The notes under the pieces were generated by a model that did not search any database, was not told where the DNA came from, and was given only the letters and a program-made list of their open reading frames with translations. Positions 1 through 11,361 of a DNA stretch of 64,000 nt are shown here, in pieces (the stretch's first letter is position 1; each line of letters opens with the position of its first letter). Source of the DNA: Diorhabda sublineata (taxonomy: Eukaryota > Arthropoda > Insecta > Coleoptera > Chrysomelidae). The stretch is taken from contig NC_079474.1 of the NCBI RefSeq assembly GCF_026230105.1, positions 27,790,294 through 27,854,293 of the forward strand, in the 5' to 3' direction. Both the position numbers and the translations under genes were made by a program.

Positions 1-450
1 CTAACAGCTCTGCAGTCTTAGAAGAATATTAACATCGAAAAAGATATCGAGATACGAAAGTTGGAATTTATAAGACAATTTTGAGACCCACCCTGACATA
101 CGCCTGTGAAACAGAAATTGGATATCTGGAGAAAAAAATATTAAGAATTTTTGGAGGAAAGCAGATAGAGGTAGAATGGGAGAGAAGATCAACTTTTCAA
201 TGAGGCACCAATCAGCGCGTTTAAAAGGACAAAAATATTACAATGGCTAAGTCACTCAGAACGAATGGACGAAGACAGACTCTTGAAACAAATTTCATGA
301 AAGATATCATAGGGCAAGATGAAAAGAGGGGAACCAAAAAAACGGTAGAAGAAAGCGGTAAAAGAAGACCTTAGAAAGAGAAACATCCAAAGCTGGAGAG
401 AAAAAGCAAGGGACCGAAAGAAGTGGAGAGAAATTACAATGCGATGGTCT
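1..450 (+). pseudogene. RTE-type LINE ORF2 C-terminal remnant
   Basis: Conceptual translation with frame changes gives the tail typical of RTE-type LINE ORF2 proteins. It has a 'YKTILRPTLTYACET' segment near 75-115, a 'KILRIFGG' block near 140-160, then basic 'KRGEPKKR'-like and 'KARDRKKWREI'-like segments to about 440. Stops and frameshifts break it, so it is a dead fragment; the element begins outside the window. It lies upstream of the first GH47 exon and is presumably intronic. Confidence 0.7.
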
Positions 451-1200
451 GCATATAAGCCTATATATACGACAACACACTGTCATAACCCTTTCTCAAA
501 AATTTTTGGTATACATATCTGCACGAGATGATACAGTCTTCCTAGAAATTCGGTCATTAACTTTTCATAGAGCCCAAAAATAGAAGAAAAGTTGAAGCAT
601 GACGAAGTATACTAAGCTTTTTATAAAGTTAAAATTTATAATTTAAAATGATAACACCTGGGGTGTTTCATTGTTAACTATTTTCAAATCTCGAAAAAAG
701 TTATTTCAAATTTAATAAGATACATTAACTTAGATCGTGTAGAGGCACGTATTGTTTTGAATAAGATAAAAAATTTTACCAGTGTTTTTCCATAAAAGAC
801 AAGCTTTTTAGGGAGCGTAGCAAAAAGTTATCGAGATGAAATGTTCGCTTTTCGTCCCTGGTATGCGGAACACATATGGCCTGTTCTCTGCCGGGACGAA
901 CTTTTTTTTACCCCCGGTATCGTAGCAATGACTTGTTTACCGAAGTGTTTACTCTGGATATCAGATTGCTTTACACAACATTTCATATTTATTATGGTGT
1001 GAAAATTTAAAAAAAAGAATTTAGAAAATTCTAGTGATGGTGAATTAGAATACGTTAAAGAGGAATTTTTCATCCATCCGAGAGAAAAATTAATATACGC
1101 ACCGCAGGAGAAAAGTTGGGCATTCTTGCCCGCGATTTTTGTCACCCGAGCCTTCGGCGTAATGTATATGTGTAATGAAATGTATAATTTTTGTTCTCAG
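451..1200. other. Intron or flanking DNA without a recognised gene
   Basis: No conserved coding signal is visible. A 105-codon minus-strand open frame at 828-1145 has no recognisable domain. The stretch ends in a pyrimidine-rich acceptor (TTGTTCTCAG) at 1200, directly before a GH47 exon, so it is most simply the end of an intron of that gene. Confidence 0.5.
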
Positions 1201-1425
1201 ATCATATGTCAATAGGAGCATTGGGTGATAGTTTTTACGAATATTTATTAAAAGCATGGCTGCAATCTAACAAAGAAGATAACGAAGCCAGACAAATGTT
1301 TGATGATTCGATGGCAGCTATTTTCCAACACATGTTGAAGACTTCAACGAATGGACTTATGTATTTTGCTGAATTGAAATTCGATCGACCCGAACATAAA
1401 ATGGACCATCTAGCATGTTTTTCAG
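1201..1425 (+). CDS. alpha-Man-Ia: GH47 mannosidase exon (third from last)
   Basis: Acceptor TTCTCAG precedes 1201 and donor GTAAA follows 1425. The exon holds 2 nt, 74 codons and 1 nt. It encodes the GALGDSFYEYLLKAWLQS block and the EHKMDHLACFSG block; the latter's Gly codon is completed in the next exon. Confidence 0.9.
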
Positions 1426-4400
1426 GTAAAATTATCCAGATTAAGCCTTTCGTTGTATCATGTTTTCAACAAAGCTTGGATATTTATTTAGTTTTCGAAT
1501 ACACAAAAAAACGATGACTCCAAGCCTCTAGGGCTCTGCCAATGACTAACAAAGGGTGTTATTATACAGATTAGGAATAATATGAAATTCTTACCAGAAG
1601 TGATAGCGAAAATGAGTTTGTTGAATATAATATGGTTTCTGACAACGACAGTGACACGAACGATAAAAATCTAAAAATTATTTTTCACTTTTTCCCAGTT
1701 TTATTTTTTATTTCATCTATTTATTGTTAGAAATGGAATTTATTTCATTTCATTTGAGAAACGTATATATTTGTTGTTTTTATCTTTTTATTCATTATTT
1801 AAAAATTTTTTTCCTAAGATGCACTTGATAAAATAGTTTTTAATCACGACTGTTACGTTCCTGAAAGTTTCAAGCAAAAAATAAATAAATAAAAATTAAA
1901 ATAACATATATACACAAGCAGGTATGGAGCTGTTTATACAGATAGCCGCAGGCAAACGATTAATTTCAAAAATCAGTAGAAAAAACAAGAAATTGTTTGC
2001 TCTAATTTCGCCCCCTTTGTAAACTTAATTTTGTCTATGTATAGAGTATATTTTTTGTTTTTAAATTTTGTGGCACCTTATCATAAAAATAAAAACAAAA
2101 ACTTATTTTCGCCCGTAAATATATGAATTTTTGTAAAAGAAATCAGATCTAACGATTTAACTTGATAGCGAGTCAATTTAAATTTTGTTGAAAATGACGG
2201 ATAATATGGTATCTGAGTTTAATCGAGCAAAAATAGTGGTCTTACATCAAGAAGGTTTATCTAATCACCACATTGCACTTCGTCTGAATATGTTACGGAC
2301 TTCGGTGAGGTGGATAGTTACCTTTTTCAGAGAGGAAAGACCGTTACATAGTTGATTTCAACCTAAGAAACCGATTTAAAACGGTAACGATCGTTCGAAG
2401 TTACTTTTTGCTACCATACTGAAGGGCAGTTCAGAGAAGTATCATTAAAAGGAGGGTAAGAACAACGACACATAGCTGCCCGTTTTACAAAATAGTGAAA
2501 CGTTATTTTTTCCGACGGGTCCCGATTTGGTTTCCACAGTGATTGTAGGCGGGAAAGGGTCTGGAGAGGCTCAGGAACGACTCACTTTTTCCAGAGATGT
2601 TGTTATCTATCATGGCGGATCCGTTATGTTTTGGGGGGTATAATGTATGGTCGCCGTACACCACTTATTGTTATTGAGCGAACAAATGACAGGTACCATA
2701 AACGCTGAAAACATTATAAGACCGATAGTTCAGCCCTTGCGCAATGAATATGGAGCAAATTTAATTTTTCAAGATAATGCTACCAGACCACCTCGTATGG
2801 AAATGGTACAAAACATCCTAGAGGAAGGAGATATCCAAAGAATGAATTTGCCAGCAAATTCACCAGACATGAATCCCATTGGAAATGTGTGGGATTATAT
2901 TGGCAGAGCAATATCCAATCGAAAAAATTCCTTCAAGATCTGACTGCTGTGGTTCAAGAAGAGTGGGACAATATGGCTGACCATGTTATCGATAACTTGA
3001 TTCGCGGGTTGCCGAGACGCGTTGACCAATTGATTGCGAGAAGAAGCGGTCATACGAACTATTAATTTTTTCATTATATTATATCTTTTTTCTCAAAATA
3101 AAAATTACTTGTTTTACTGTATATTCTTGGTTACGTAAATTCAAATTTATCTGCTTCACATATATTGTTATCACACTAAAGTGTAAGATTGAGCACATTT
3201 TATAAATTTAAAAATATTATTTTATTAAATAACCAAGGAGGGGGCAAGACTTTTGGAGATGTAAGTAGTTTTCATTGTATTTAACTCTAGGCTGTAGTAT
3301 CTTTTTTAATGAAAATCGGAAGTTAGTTGACTGCGATAAATGCTGCCAAGGTTAATTACATTGCGGCATTAAATAAATTAGTTAACATATTGTTATGGTG
3401 TAAAATATTGAAAGTATGCAGACATTTCATACTATTCTAATTACTAGAATTTTTAAATAATATTAACAATAATTTTCTCAGTGTGTAAACATTTTTTTCC
3501 TAAAGTATGTTCATCTATAATTCTCATTAATTCTTCCTTCAACAAAATCTATTAAAAAAGAATGTTATCAACACAACATTTTTAACGTTGAGTCAATGGT
3601 AGGCGGAGAAAAAATTTCTAATAGTTTAAAGTTCATACTAAAACAATTCTAAAAAATATTTTATATAAAAAATCAATTGGAGAAGTTATATATTTATAAA
3701 TTGCATTTTCCTTTGAATTAATCATTCTCTATTAACACATAATATAAATTTTTTTTTGAAACAAGTAAAAATATTGACGTTTCGAAGTATTAGATCTTTA
3801 TCAAAATATGATATAATATTCATAATTTACATAATTATATTAATTAATAGATTCTCTAGAACAGGGATTCCCAAACTTTTTTGTACCACGCCCCCCTCTG
3901 GTTATTTGGAGACCCCCCAGGCCCCCCTACACATATCAATTTTCCATTTTGCAATACTCTATTTCCACGGTGCCGTACATACCAACTCCCCATACTTGAT
4001 ACGGTGAGTAGGTAGATTTTTTTGTTCACTGTTTAATGCGGTAACGCAGAATGGAAAAGAAAATTGTTCGTATGATGAAAATTAAAACAAGTATTACATG
4101 AAAAACGAATATAATTACTGATAAAAAATTTAACATTGTAACACAGATACATTTTCAAATTAATGAAGGTAAAGCAATAGGACTACCTACTTACAAAAAC
4201 AAAACATAAAATGTAATTTTATGTTTTGAGATGGGTGTGCTTGCATGTTCTGGATAAGTTGACAGATCCTGGGTTTAGTTTCAAACAAAACACAGCGTAG
4301 GTCACTTTCGACATCAAGTTTGTTGTGGTACTTGGTTTTGATCGCCACAAGAGTTGAAAACGCTTTTCCGCACAACTTTTAAGTACTTTAACCAAGATGA

Positions 4401-5986
4401 GGACTTGTCCATTTTTTCAAAATCGTATCTTACAGCAGAGTTATTTTTTATTTCTATTCCCTTCTCTTGCAACTCTTCTGGTAGCAACTGTATGTCCATG
4501 TTGAACGAGTCGGTTGATAGTTTGTAAAACTCCTCTCACAAGTTAGGAAAGTACCTGCTGAACTCCTCCTTGAGGTTCTTCAAATGGTCGATTATCAAGT
4601 TTTTCAAAAGCAGTCCTTCAAAAACGTCCTCAAAACATGCTTCTTCTGAGACTGACACTACTTTGCTGAAACTTGAATAGTTGCTGGGGTTCATTGACAC
4701 TTTACACATCCAAAGTTGTAGTTTCTCAACGTACATCTTGATGGCATCCCGATGTGTTACTATATTTGAGTCTGCACCTTGCAGTCTCAAGTTTAGGTTG
4801 TTTAACGTGTCAAAAAGTCTGATAAATAGTCTAAAATCACTTGGTTACTGGGTTTTTTGAACTCTGTACTAAGCTCGTTTTGTTTCTGCAGTGCTAAAAA
4901 CGTAATCACTTCATCACGGAGTTCAAATAGTCTTCCCAACATATTGCCTTTTGATAGCCATCGTACTTCTGTATGAAATAGCAGCGTTTTGTGGTCACTT
5001 CCTAAATCTTCACAAAGACTTTTAAACAGTCAAGTATTTAATGCACTGTTCTTTACGTAGTTGACTACTGTAAGCTTTAAAACAGCATTGAGTTCGTTTG
5101 GAAGCGTTTTTGCTGCCAAGGATTGACGGTGAATAAAACAATGATATGTGGTAATTTTCAAGCTACTACCGCCATCTTTAGGTCAGGCTAGGTACTTTTG
5201 GGACCATCTTCGTAAATAACAAATCTAATTCGTATTCACCAAGTTGCATGTAATACAATCTTTACAAACCAGACCAATAATAATAATTTGTTCAAATTTT
5301 TCGAATTGTGCTAACGTTTTTATTCCTATATTACTTAGCAATTTTTTGATACAGGTGGATTACTAGGACTTGCTTCCAAAACGTTAAGCAACGAACAATC
5401 GAATAAATATATGAAAGTAGCAGAAGAAATCACACGCACTTGTCACGAATCTTATGATCGTACGCCAACCAAACTTGGTCCAGAATCGTTTAGATTCACC
5501 GAAGGATCTGAAGCCCGTGCTTTGAAAACATCAGAAAAATATTACATACTCAGACCAGAAGTAATAGAAAGTTATTTCTATATGTATAGGTTAACTAAAG
5601 ATAACAAATATAGAGAATGGGCTTGGGAAGCAGTACAAGCATTAGAGAAACATTGTAGGACACCCGGTGGGTACACAGGACTTAAAAACGTTTATTCGGA
5701 AGAGCCGCAACAAGATGATGTACAACAAAGTTTCTTTTTGGCCGAAACTTTGAAGGTAAGTTATCCGTATCTTGTTTATTAAACTGGCTGTATAATTCTT
5801 GATTGTCATTCAATTTGTAAAAAATATCTTTACAGAATAATTTGATTTTAATTTTTGTTTCAGTATCTTTACTTAATTTATTCAGACGACAGTTTACTAT
5901 CGCTTGACGAATGGGTATTCAACACAGAAGCCCATCCGTTGCCAATAAAAGGCGTCAACCCATTTTACAGGGAGTCCACACATTAA
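1201..5986 (+). CDS. alpha-Man-Ia: Class I alpha-1,2-mannosidase (GH47), last three coding exons
   Basis: Golgi enzyme that removes alpha-1,2-linked mannoses during N-glycan maturation. Exons are 1201-1425, 5355-5755 and 5864-5986, all with GT/AG borders and compatible phases (split codon G/GT at 1425/5355; phase 0 at 5755/5864). The translation shows GH47 blocks in order: GDSFYEYLLKAW, MDHLACFSGGLLGLAS, LRPEVIESYFYMYRLT, DDVQQSFFLAETLKYLYL and the calcium-site FNTEAHPLPI, ending at TAA 5984-5986. By family knowledge the Asp of DSFYEY and the Glu of RPE are active-site acids and the Thr of NTEAHP binds calcium; all three are present. The N-terminal membrane anchor and earlier catalytic exons lie left of the window. 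The 3.9-kb intron carries Tc1 and hAT remnants. The exact paralogue (Ia versus Ib) is inferred from the C-terminus only. Confidence 0.9.
2194..3065 (+). pseudogene. Tc1-like transposase remnant
   Basis: Degenerate Tc1 transposase inside a GH47 intron. Recognisable pieces in order: an N-terminal helix-turn-helix segment (EFNRAKIVVLHQEGLSNHHIA), an FWGGI block near 2628, a second catalytic block FQDNATRP near 2770, SPDMNPIGNVWDYIGR near 2865, and the classic C-terminus PRRVDQLIARRSGHT ending in TAA. Several stops and frameshifts interrupt it. The position that is the catalytic Glu in DD34E Tc1 enzymes (NPIE) reads Gly (NPIG), so the enzyme would be dead even if the frame were intact. Terminal inverted repeats could not be assigned by eye. 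Confidence 0.8.
3862..5175 (-). pseudogene. hAT transposon remnant (ZBED5/FAM200-like transposase)
   Basis: Minus-strand translation, with frameshifts, matches the C-terminal half of ZBED5/SCAND3-type hAT transposases. It contains HCFIHRQSLAAKTLP near 5110-5160, HTEVRWLSKGNMLGRLFEL near 4920-4990, FFDTLNNLNLRLQG near 4790, and the hAT dimerisation motif AFSTLVAIKTKYHNKLDVE near 4315-4365, followed by QAHPSQ. At the 3' side 3862 begins CAGGGATTCCCAAACTTTTT, a classic hAT/Charlie-like terminal repeat. The opposite end was not found, so the copy is 5'-truncated or its end has decayed. It lies antisense within a GH47 intron. Confidence 0.8.
5355..5755 (+). CDS. alpha-Man-Ia: GH47 mannosidase exon (second from last)
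   Basis: Acceptor GATACAG precedes 5355 and donor GTAAGT starts at 5756. The exon starts with the last two bases of a Gly codon and ends on a complete Lys codon. It encodes GGLLGLASKTLS, the ESFRF segment, LRPEVIESYFYMYRLT with the catalytic-type Glu, and DDVQQSFFLAETLK. Confidence 0.92.
5864..5986 (+). CDS. alpha-Man-Ia: GH47 mannosidase terminal coding exon
   Basis: Acceptor TTGTTTCAG ends at 5863. The 41 codons run from YLYLIYSDDSLLSLDEWVFN through TEAHPLPIKG to a TAA stop at 5984-5986. The intron before it is only 108 nt. The Thr-Glu-Ala-His-Pro motif is the calcium-binding signature of the family. Confidence 0.92.
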   Translation, partial: YLYLIYSDDSLLSLDEWVFNTEAHPLPIKGVNPFYRESTH

Positions 5987-6730
5987 CACCCGAAATTTCA
6001 ATTCAATTAAACGACTGATATATAGAAACAATTAACTAATTTATTTGAACAGATGAGAGAAATAATATATTTAGATTTATAAATGTGTATATACAATGTG
6101 TCTAAAATTTTTCGCTAGTGATAAGACTCAAATTTTCAATTTCCCAATTGAAACTGAGAATTTGACTGCGGATACTGTTTTTGCTCTTATATCTGATCAA
6201 ATCTTTTTACGCGATTTATTTTTATACTTTTACTCAATGAATTGCGTTTTATAGGAAATTATTAAAATATGTAATGTATACTGATGTTTTTGTCGGTATA
6301 CAATGTTGCCAAATAATGAGGTAGGTACTTTCACTGCCAGTACGTTAAATTTGGGACACAATGTATTAGCTAATTAATGGGAAATGATTGGGATATTGTA
6401 AAAAAGGTAAAAATATTTGTATATTAAAAAGAATTTGTCGTGTGTTTGATTGTTGGTGTGTGTGATTGTTGCGTGTGAGTATTTCTATTATCTTGATTTA
6501 ATAAATAAAAAAGAAACACAAGTTGGACACTTTGTAAATAATATTAGAGATGTACCATCGTTTTTAGAACAGCTCTGTCTGATAGCACAAATTAGAAACA
6601 ATTTATGTAGTTATTATTAATATAAAAAGTCGAAAACAAGACAGATCTGCTTTACTATACTTTACATAGAGAAATATGCATTTTTCACAATCTTCACTAG
6701 TTTAAATTATTTCTAGGTTATATTTTTTTA
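5987..6730 (+). other. Mannosidase 3' UTR and downstream flank
   Basis: No coding signal follows the stop. An AATAAATAAA cluster at 6500-6510 is the best poly(A) signal candidate, which would give a 3' UTR of about 530 nt. The rest is AT-rich DNA up to the transposon at 6733. Confidence 0.45.
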
Positions 6731-6732
6731 TA

Positions 6733-8053
6733 CAGGGTGCGGCAGCATAACTTCCTTTTTTCAAAAGTTAATAAAACTTATTGTATGAATCAGAAAATTT
6801 TTATTCGTTTTTTATAATACAGGCACATACATAAAGTTTTGTTTTACTGAGTTTTGAAGATCAAATCAGTTAGGTGACGTCCCCCATTCTCCATACACTG
6901 AGTAAACCGATTTCTGGCGTTTGTCATGACTCTTGCCAGCATAGCAGGCGTTATGTTGGCAATTTCTTCCTGGATGTTCGTCTTCAAATCTTGTAGGGTC
7001 CTTGGACGGTTCACATACACACGGGATTTCAAAAAACCCCATAGGAAATAATCACAAGGGGTCAAATCGGGAGAGCGGGCTGGCCACTCCAAATCGCCCC
7101 TAATTGAGATAAGGCGCTCTGGGAAGTGTTCCCTCAAAACAGCCATCGATGTTCTTGAAGTGTGTGCCGTTGCTCCGTCTTGTTGGAACCAAGTGTCCCC
7201 TAAGTCCAACTCATCTAGCCGTGGGAAAAAAAATTCCTGTAACATGTTTACATACCGGTGCGAATTCACTGTCACTGTGACTTCATTTTCCTCAAAGAAC
7301 CAGGGACCAATAATTCCACGTGAGTAAATTGCACACCACACTGTGACTTTAGGTGAATGCAAAGGCCGTTGATGCAATTGTCGAGGATTGGTATCAGCCC
7401 AGTAGCGCATGTTTTGTTTGTTTACGGATCCACACAAATGAAAATGGGCTTCATCACTAAAAAAAACAATAGCGTCCTCAGGAACGACTTCCAGAAAAAC
7501 CTCACACGCGTTCCTCCGAGAATTGAAGTCACGTTCAGAAAGTTCCTGCACAATTGCCATCTTGTATGGATGAAAATGAAGATCATCATGAAGTATTCTC
7601 CTCACAGAACGATCGGAAAGTCCAAGGGCAGACGCATGTTTGCGCGCAGAACGCCGTGGTGATCGCAACACTGAAGTTCTAACTAACTCAATGTTCTCCG
7701 GTGATCTAATGGGCCGAGGGACTCCAGTTCTTCGTCTTGTCACACTTGCAGTTTGTCTGAACGTAGTGACCCACGTAACAATTGATTTCCGGTCCGGGAC
7801 AGGGGCCAAGGGGGCTAAATTAAAGCGATTCCGAAAGGCGCGCTGGGTTGCGATCACAGAACATCCGCTCGAAAAGTAAACCTCAACGGCAAACGCACGC
7901 TGCTCACTGTTCCAACGCATGATGGCGACTGAACTGTGCCGGGACAAAACTTTATAGTCCCCCCTCTCGAACGAGACCACTAGCACTCCGTTACGACATC
8001 TACCGACTAAATGGCGAACTTTTTAAAAAAGGAAGTTATGCTGCCGCACCCTG
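6733..8053 (-). mobile_element. Near-intact Tc1/mariner-superfamily transposon (1,321 bp)
   Basis: The element starts CAGGGTGCGGCAGCATAACT at 6733 and ends with the exact reverse complement at 8053. The terminal repeats match over roughly 30 bp with almost no divergence. TA target duplications sit at 6731-6732 and 8054-8055 (both in a TATA context). A single uninterrupted transposase lies between the ends. Intact ends and frame indicate recent insertion. It lies between the convergent GH47 and Cisd2 genes. Confidence 0.93.
6844..7986 (-). CDS. DUF4817-type Tc1/mariner transposase, open
   Basis: 380 codons without a stop. The N-terminal ~100 residues form a DUF4817-like helix-turn-helix region (RWNSEQRAFAVEVYF..., VPDRKSIVTWV) and a second helix-turn-helix (SRRSARKHASALGLSDRSV-like). 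The DDE domain follows: FFSDEAHFHL gives the first Asp, WFQQDGATAHTS the second, and SPDLTPCDYFLWG the third. By count 36 residues separate the second and third Asp, so this is a DDD enzyme and not classic DD34E/DD34D. The domain start favours the Met codon at 7920 (residue 23, MRWNSEQ) over 7986. All catalytic residues are present, so the copy may be active. Confidence 0.92.
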   Translation of the reverse strand: MLVVSFERGDYKVLSRHSSVAIMRWNSEQRAFAVEVYFSSGCSVIATQRAFRNRFNLAPLAPVPDRKSIVTWVTTFRQTASVTRRRTGVPRPIRSPENIELVRTSVLRSPRRSARKHASALGLSDRSVRRILHDDLHFHPYKMAIVQELSERDFNSRRNACEVFLEVVPEDAIVFFSDEAHFHLCGSVNKQNMRYWADTNPRQLHQRPLHSPKVTVWCAIYSRGIIGPWFFEENEVTVTVNSHRYVNMLQEFFFPRLDELDLGDTWFQQDGATAHTSRTSMAVLREHFPERLISIRGDLEWPARSPDLTPCDYFLWGFLKSRVYVNRPRTLQDLKTNIQEEIANITPAMLARVMTNARNRFTQCMENGGRHLTDLIFKTQ

Positions 8054-8470
8054 TATATCCATAAATCATTGCAATAACCACTAGAGGTCCTGTTGTAGGG
8101 TTAAGTCTCCAAAATGTTATTTCAAATTTCCCTGTATGTTTGGGAGTTTTGTTATAAAACTATTACAAAGCATCAATGGTGAAAACACTTTCAGGTTAGG
8201 TAAATTATTTTATTTATAAAAGTTTCTTTATAAAAATGTTAAATTTTAAATAAAAAATTAGAATTCTTTGATTATTGATGTCTGCTTCCTATGCTTTGTA
8301 TTTCGGAATTTAACTTACAAAGATTCATTTACAAATAGTGATAAAAATAAATATATCTAATTAATTTACAAGCTACGCATTTTCTATTAATACATTAATA
8401 TATTTTTTTCCTAATTGTCACTTGTCATTCGATGTTGAGAAAAGCCAATTTACATCATTCAATTAGAACG
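8054..8470. other. AT-rich spacer, nothing recognised
   Basis: No gene, repeat or structural signal could be recognised by eye. Confidence 0.4.
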
Positions 8471-8660
8471 AATCCCGAAGGAACTATTTACAATAAGCTC
8501 ACACAGCACCTCGCCTCGCCTATGCGAATGATGTGAACATCATGGCACAAACCACTTCGGCTCTTTCAGGAGCAGTTGAGGAATTCGAGTGAACAGTTGA
8601 AGCAAGGTCCTAGTTCTCAAAGGACTGTAACGCCGATTAAAGAAAGAAAAAGAAACAATT
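8471..8660 (+). pseudogene. RTE-type LINE reverse-transcriptase scrap
   Basis: Two frames joined by a frameshift read TNPEGTIYNKLTQHLA then LAYANDVNIMAQTTSALSG and AVEEFE. This is the region around the RT catalytic box. The family box is LAYADDV, and here the first Asp is Asn. It is short, broken and isolated from the other LINE pieces. Confidence 0.7.
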
Positions 8661-9830
8661 CGAAAAGCTGGTATTCCTAGCATGGTAATATCCTTTCTAA
8701 AAGCAGATAATAAATGGTTCCTCTTTTGAATTGATATTAATTTATTTTCCAACAGACAATTTCATCTTTATAGATATTTTTAGAATAAACATCTTAGATT
8801 TAAATTTCCATTTTACCTACTTGCGGTCAATCTTCATCTTCCTGAATTCTCTTTAGAACTTTGTTTATGTTGCTATATTTTTATGAAAAGGTCAATTGCT
8901 CTTTGGATGGTTCGTTAAAAGTCAACGATCGACTTTCTTCCTGAGTTTTGATTGTGTACACTTATATGATCCGGTGTTATGGATATCTAAGTAACAAACC
9001 TCCTATGAAAAGAGTTTTTGGAATTAAATAATTTACTGTTAAATATGTTTCGGGTTTCAATTAATAAGATGCCAAATCAACTTTGGATATAAAACAAAGC
9101 CGGTATCAAATAGAGATTTACTTACCTTTGATCTTCTTCAGTTCACCAATACTGTAGAAAGCTTCTCTTCTACAGAGCTTCATTAACAATTAGAAGTTCT
9201 AATCTGACCGAAGCGTGCAATCACAACAAGGCCAATCAGGAAGGTATTCAGCAGTGGACATGGATGAGGGGAACCTAACCGATCTACGAAACGGGGGGGT
9301 ATGCGTAGCCTGAGAGACGAATGGTCAGTGATCTAGGGTTAAAGGAATAAATATCAGTAGTATTATTCATTTTACAGGTTCTGAACCATTCTCATTGAAT
9401 ATCTATCTTAATTTCAGCACAAATGCCTAGGGTTTCTGATTATTTAATAACAGCCCTAGAAATCCAGTAATAAAAGATTAAAGGAATTCTTGGTGGGGAC
9501 ATGGGAGAAAAGTGAATTTAAAATTTTTTTCTTCGTTGTAAACCTACAAATATTAATTAATATTGTCTTGTTTTTGTTATATATTTGTTTCATATGAAAT
9601 ATGAATAATGTTTTCAATGACACTTTCCATGTTTCCTTTTTCTATGAATATTTTATACAAACTGCAATTACATCCGTATATATTTTTATAGAAGAAACAG
9701 TTTTTTGTGCTATTAGACCAATAATTAGATTAGTTTTGTTGCTTTGGTATTAATTTGTAATTGGTCATCGCTTACAAGGCATCTCTCTCATTTTTTTAAT
9801 AGTTTCAATAAATTTATACAATTATGCTTC
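8661..9830. other. Spacer, nothing recognised
   Basis: AT-rich DNA with a slightly GC-richer patch at 9200-9320. No coding frame with recognisable similarity and no convincing RNA fold were noticed. Confidence 0.35.
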
Positions 9831-10003
9831 TAAATCGTCTTGATTTCAGGTCTCTTCTGTTATAAAAGTAGTTTTTTTTACTTTTTGAAAGACAGATAAA
9901 AATTTGTCTCTTCGACTACTTTAATATTTATCAAAATATTTTGATAGACTGAAAGTAGTCGAAACAGAAGAGACCTAAAATGAAGACGTTTTAGAAACAT
10001 AAT
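9831..10003. mobile_element. Foldback MITE (173 bp)
   Basis: The left arm beginning at 9831 (ATTATGCTTCTAAATCGTCT) is repeated inverted at the right end (about 9963-10003). Both arms continue into AGGTCTCTTCTGTT-like sequence. A second inner copy of the GTCTCTTCGACTACTTT motif occurs near 9905 and pairs with AAAGTAGTCGAA near 9950, so the whole element can fold into a long hairpin. No coding capacity. Confidence 0.65.
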
Positions 10004-10184
10004 CATATATGAAAGGTCTAAGAAATAATAAATGAAATTAATTCAAACATATACATATATACTATAAACCGTCCACAAGAAAAAATTGCTTAGCCCCATA
10101 AATTTTTTAGTATCCCATTAACATTTTTTCAACCTTCGTATTTTCTACTTCTCATTCTATATAATTTTAAACAAAGAAGTTCTG

Positions 10185-10260
10185 GTGATATTCATACTAA
10201 ACACATTGTTTACTACCACTACACAACACTCACAAACCCATCTGGTTTTCGAATCAGATA
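10185..10260 (-). repeat. Penelope-like terminal sequence, decayed
   Basis: GTGATATTCATACTAAACAC and the following ACACAACACTCAC stretch match the terminal sequences at 15832 and 22801 associated with the Penelope-like element. The ribozyme core that follows in the other two copies is not recognisable here. Confidence 0.55.
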
Positions 10261-11361
10261 TGTCAGCGAGCTATAGAAGAACAAGAACTGAACTGAGTAC
10301 TGATACAGTGTCAACAAATGCTGTGGTCAGTATTAATTATGAAGCTCACTAGGTCAAAGAAAATATATATCTAAATAACATTCCACTATATCGTTTTTTA
10401 TTTCCTATACAATTTGTATGTTAAACAGTATTAAGAAAATTGATTAGTTTTGTAGGGAACAGTCATCCAGTCACATTTTTTACTTTATCCTTTTCTGAGA
10501 TATTGAAAATTTTTAATGGTTTTTTCATAAAAATTTTGAAAGAAATTGACAGCAACTGAAAACTAGAATAAACTTATTCATAAATGAATACTTACTATTC
10601 TGACACTAAAATTATCATCCTAGCTGCACAATGATACTAATTTTACTTATCTAAAAATTTCAAAGATAAAATATTTTCCAATTATAGTAGTTAGTGTTAA
10701 TTTTAAATTACAATAATCTTGTTTGCCAAATGGTTCAACTTAATATTCAAGCAACTGATGTTAGATTGTACCTTAGCTATATTAATAGAATAAGTCTTAT
10801 GAAATGTACAATCTTGTAAGGTATATATATTTTTCACAGTAAGTAGTAATTGTTCAAACGGTTCCTAAATACAATGTGGTTCGATGTTACGTAAAAAACA
10901 ATAACTTATTTGATGGTGAAAACCCTTATAATATAATACGATACAACTTTGCTGCTTTGAAAATAGTTTTAAATATAATCTTTATTCAGACAATGTAACA
11001 AACATGAATAAGTAGCTTTGAGGAGGTTTCAAAGTATTTGTTTCAATCAATAAATTTAACGATCATAAGAATAACTTATAATGGTATTTAGTTATTTAAC
11101 TGAAAGTTCTCTTTCTTCAATTTTTTCTGTTTCAAATTTGAATATATTTCAACCAATTATTGTTCTTGATTAACCCACATATTACGGAAACTTTTTTTAT
11201 TATACCTATCTTTTTTTAAAGTTGATAGTTTCACTTTATTTTAACATAAAAAAATATTTTTTCTGATTAGCTGTCTGTATATAATATATTCTTTTAAAAG
11301 GACAGTAGTAAAATGCAATACTATAGATAAGTGACAAAAATATTGTAAGAAAAAATTTCAA
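10261..11361. other. Spacer, nothing recognised
   Basis: Very AT-rich. No frame, terminal repeat or RNA gene could be supported. Confidence 0.35.

Noticed and set aside
828..1145. 105-codon minus-strand frame before the GH47 exon
   Set aside because: No recognisable motif, and it lies in intronic sequence; not supported as a gene.
7357..7662. Plus-strand open frames at 7357-7662 and 7640-7879
   Set aside because: They are antisense shadows of the transposase at 6844-7986, with no independent similarity.
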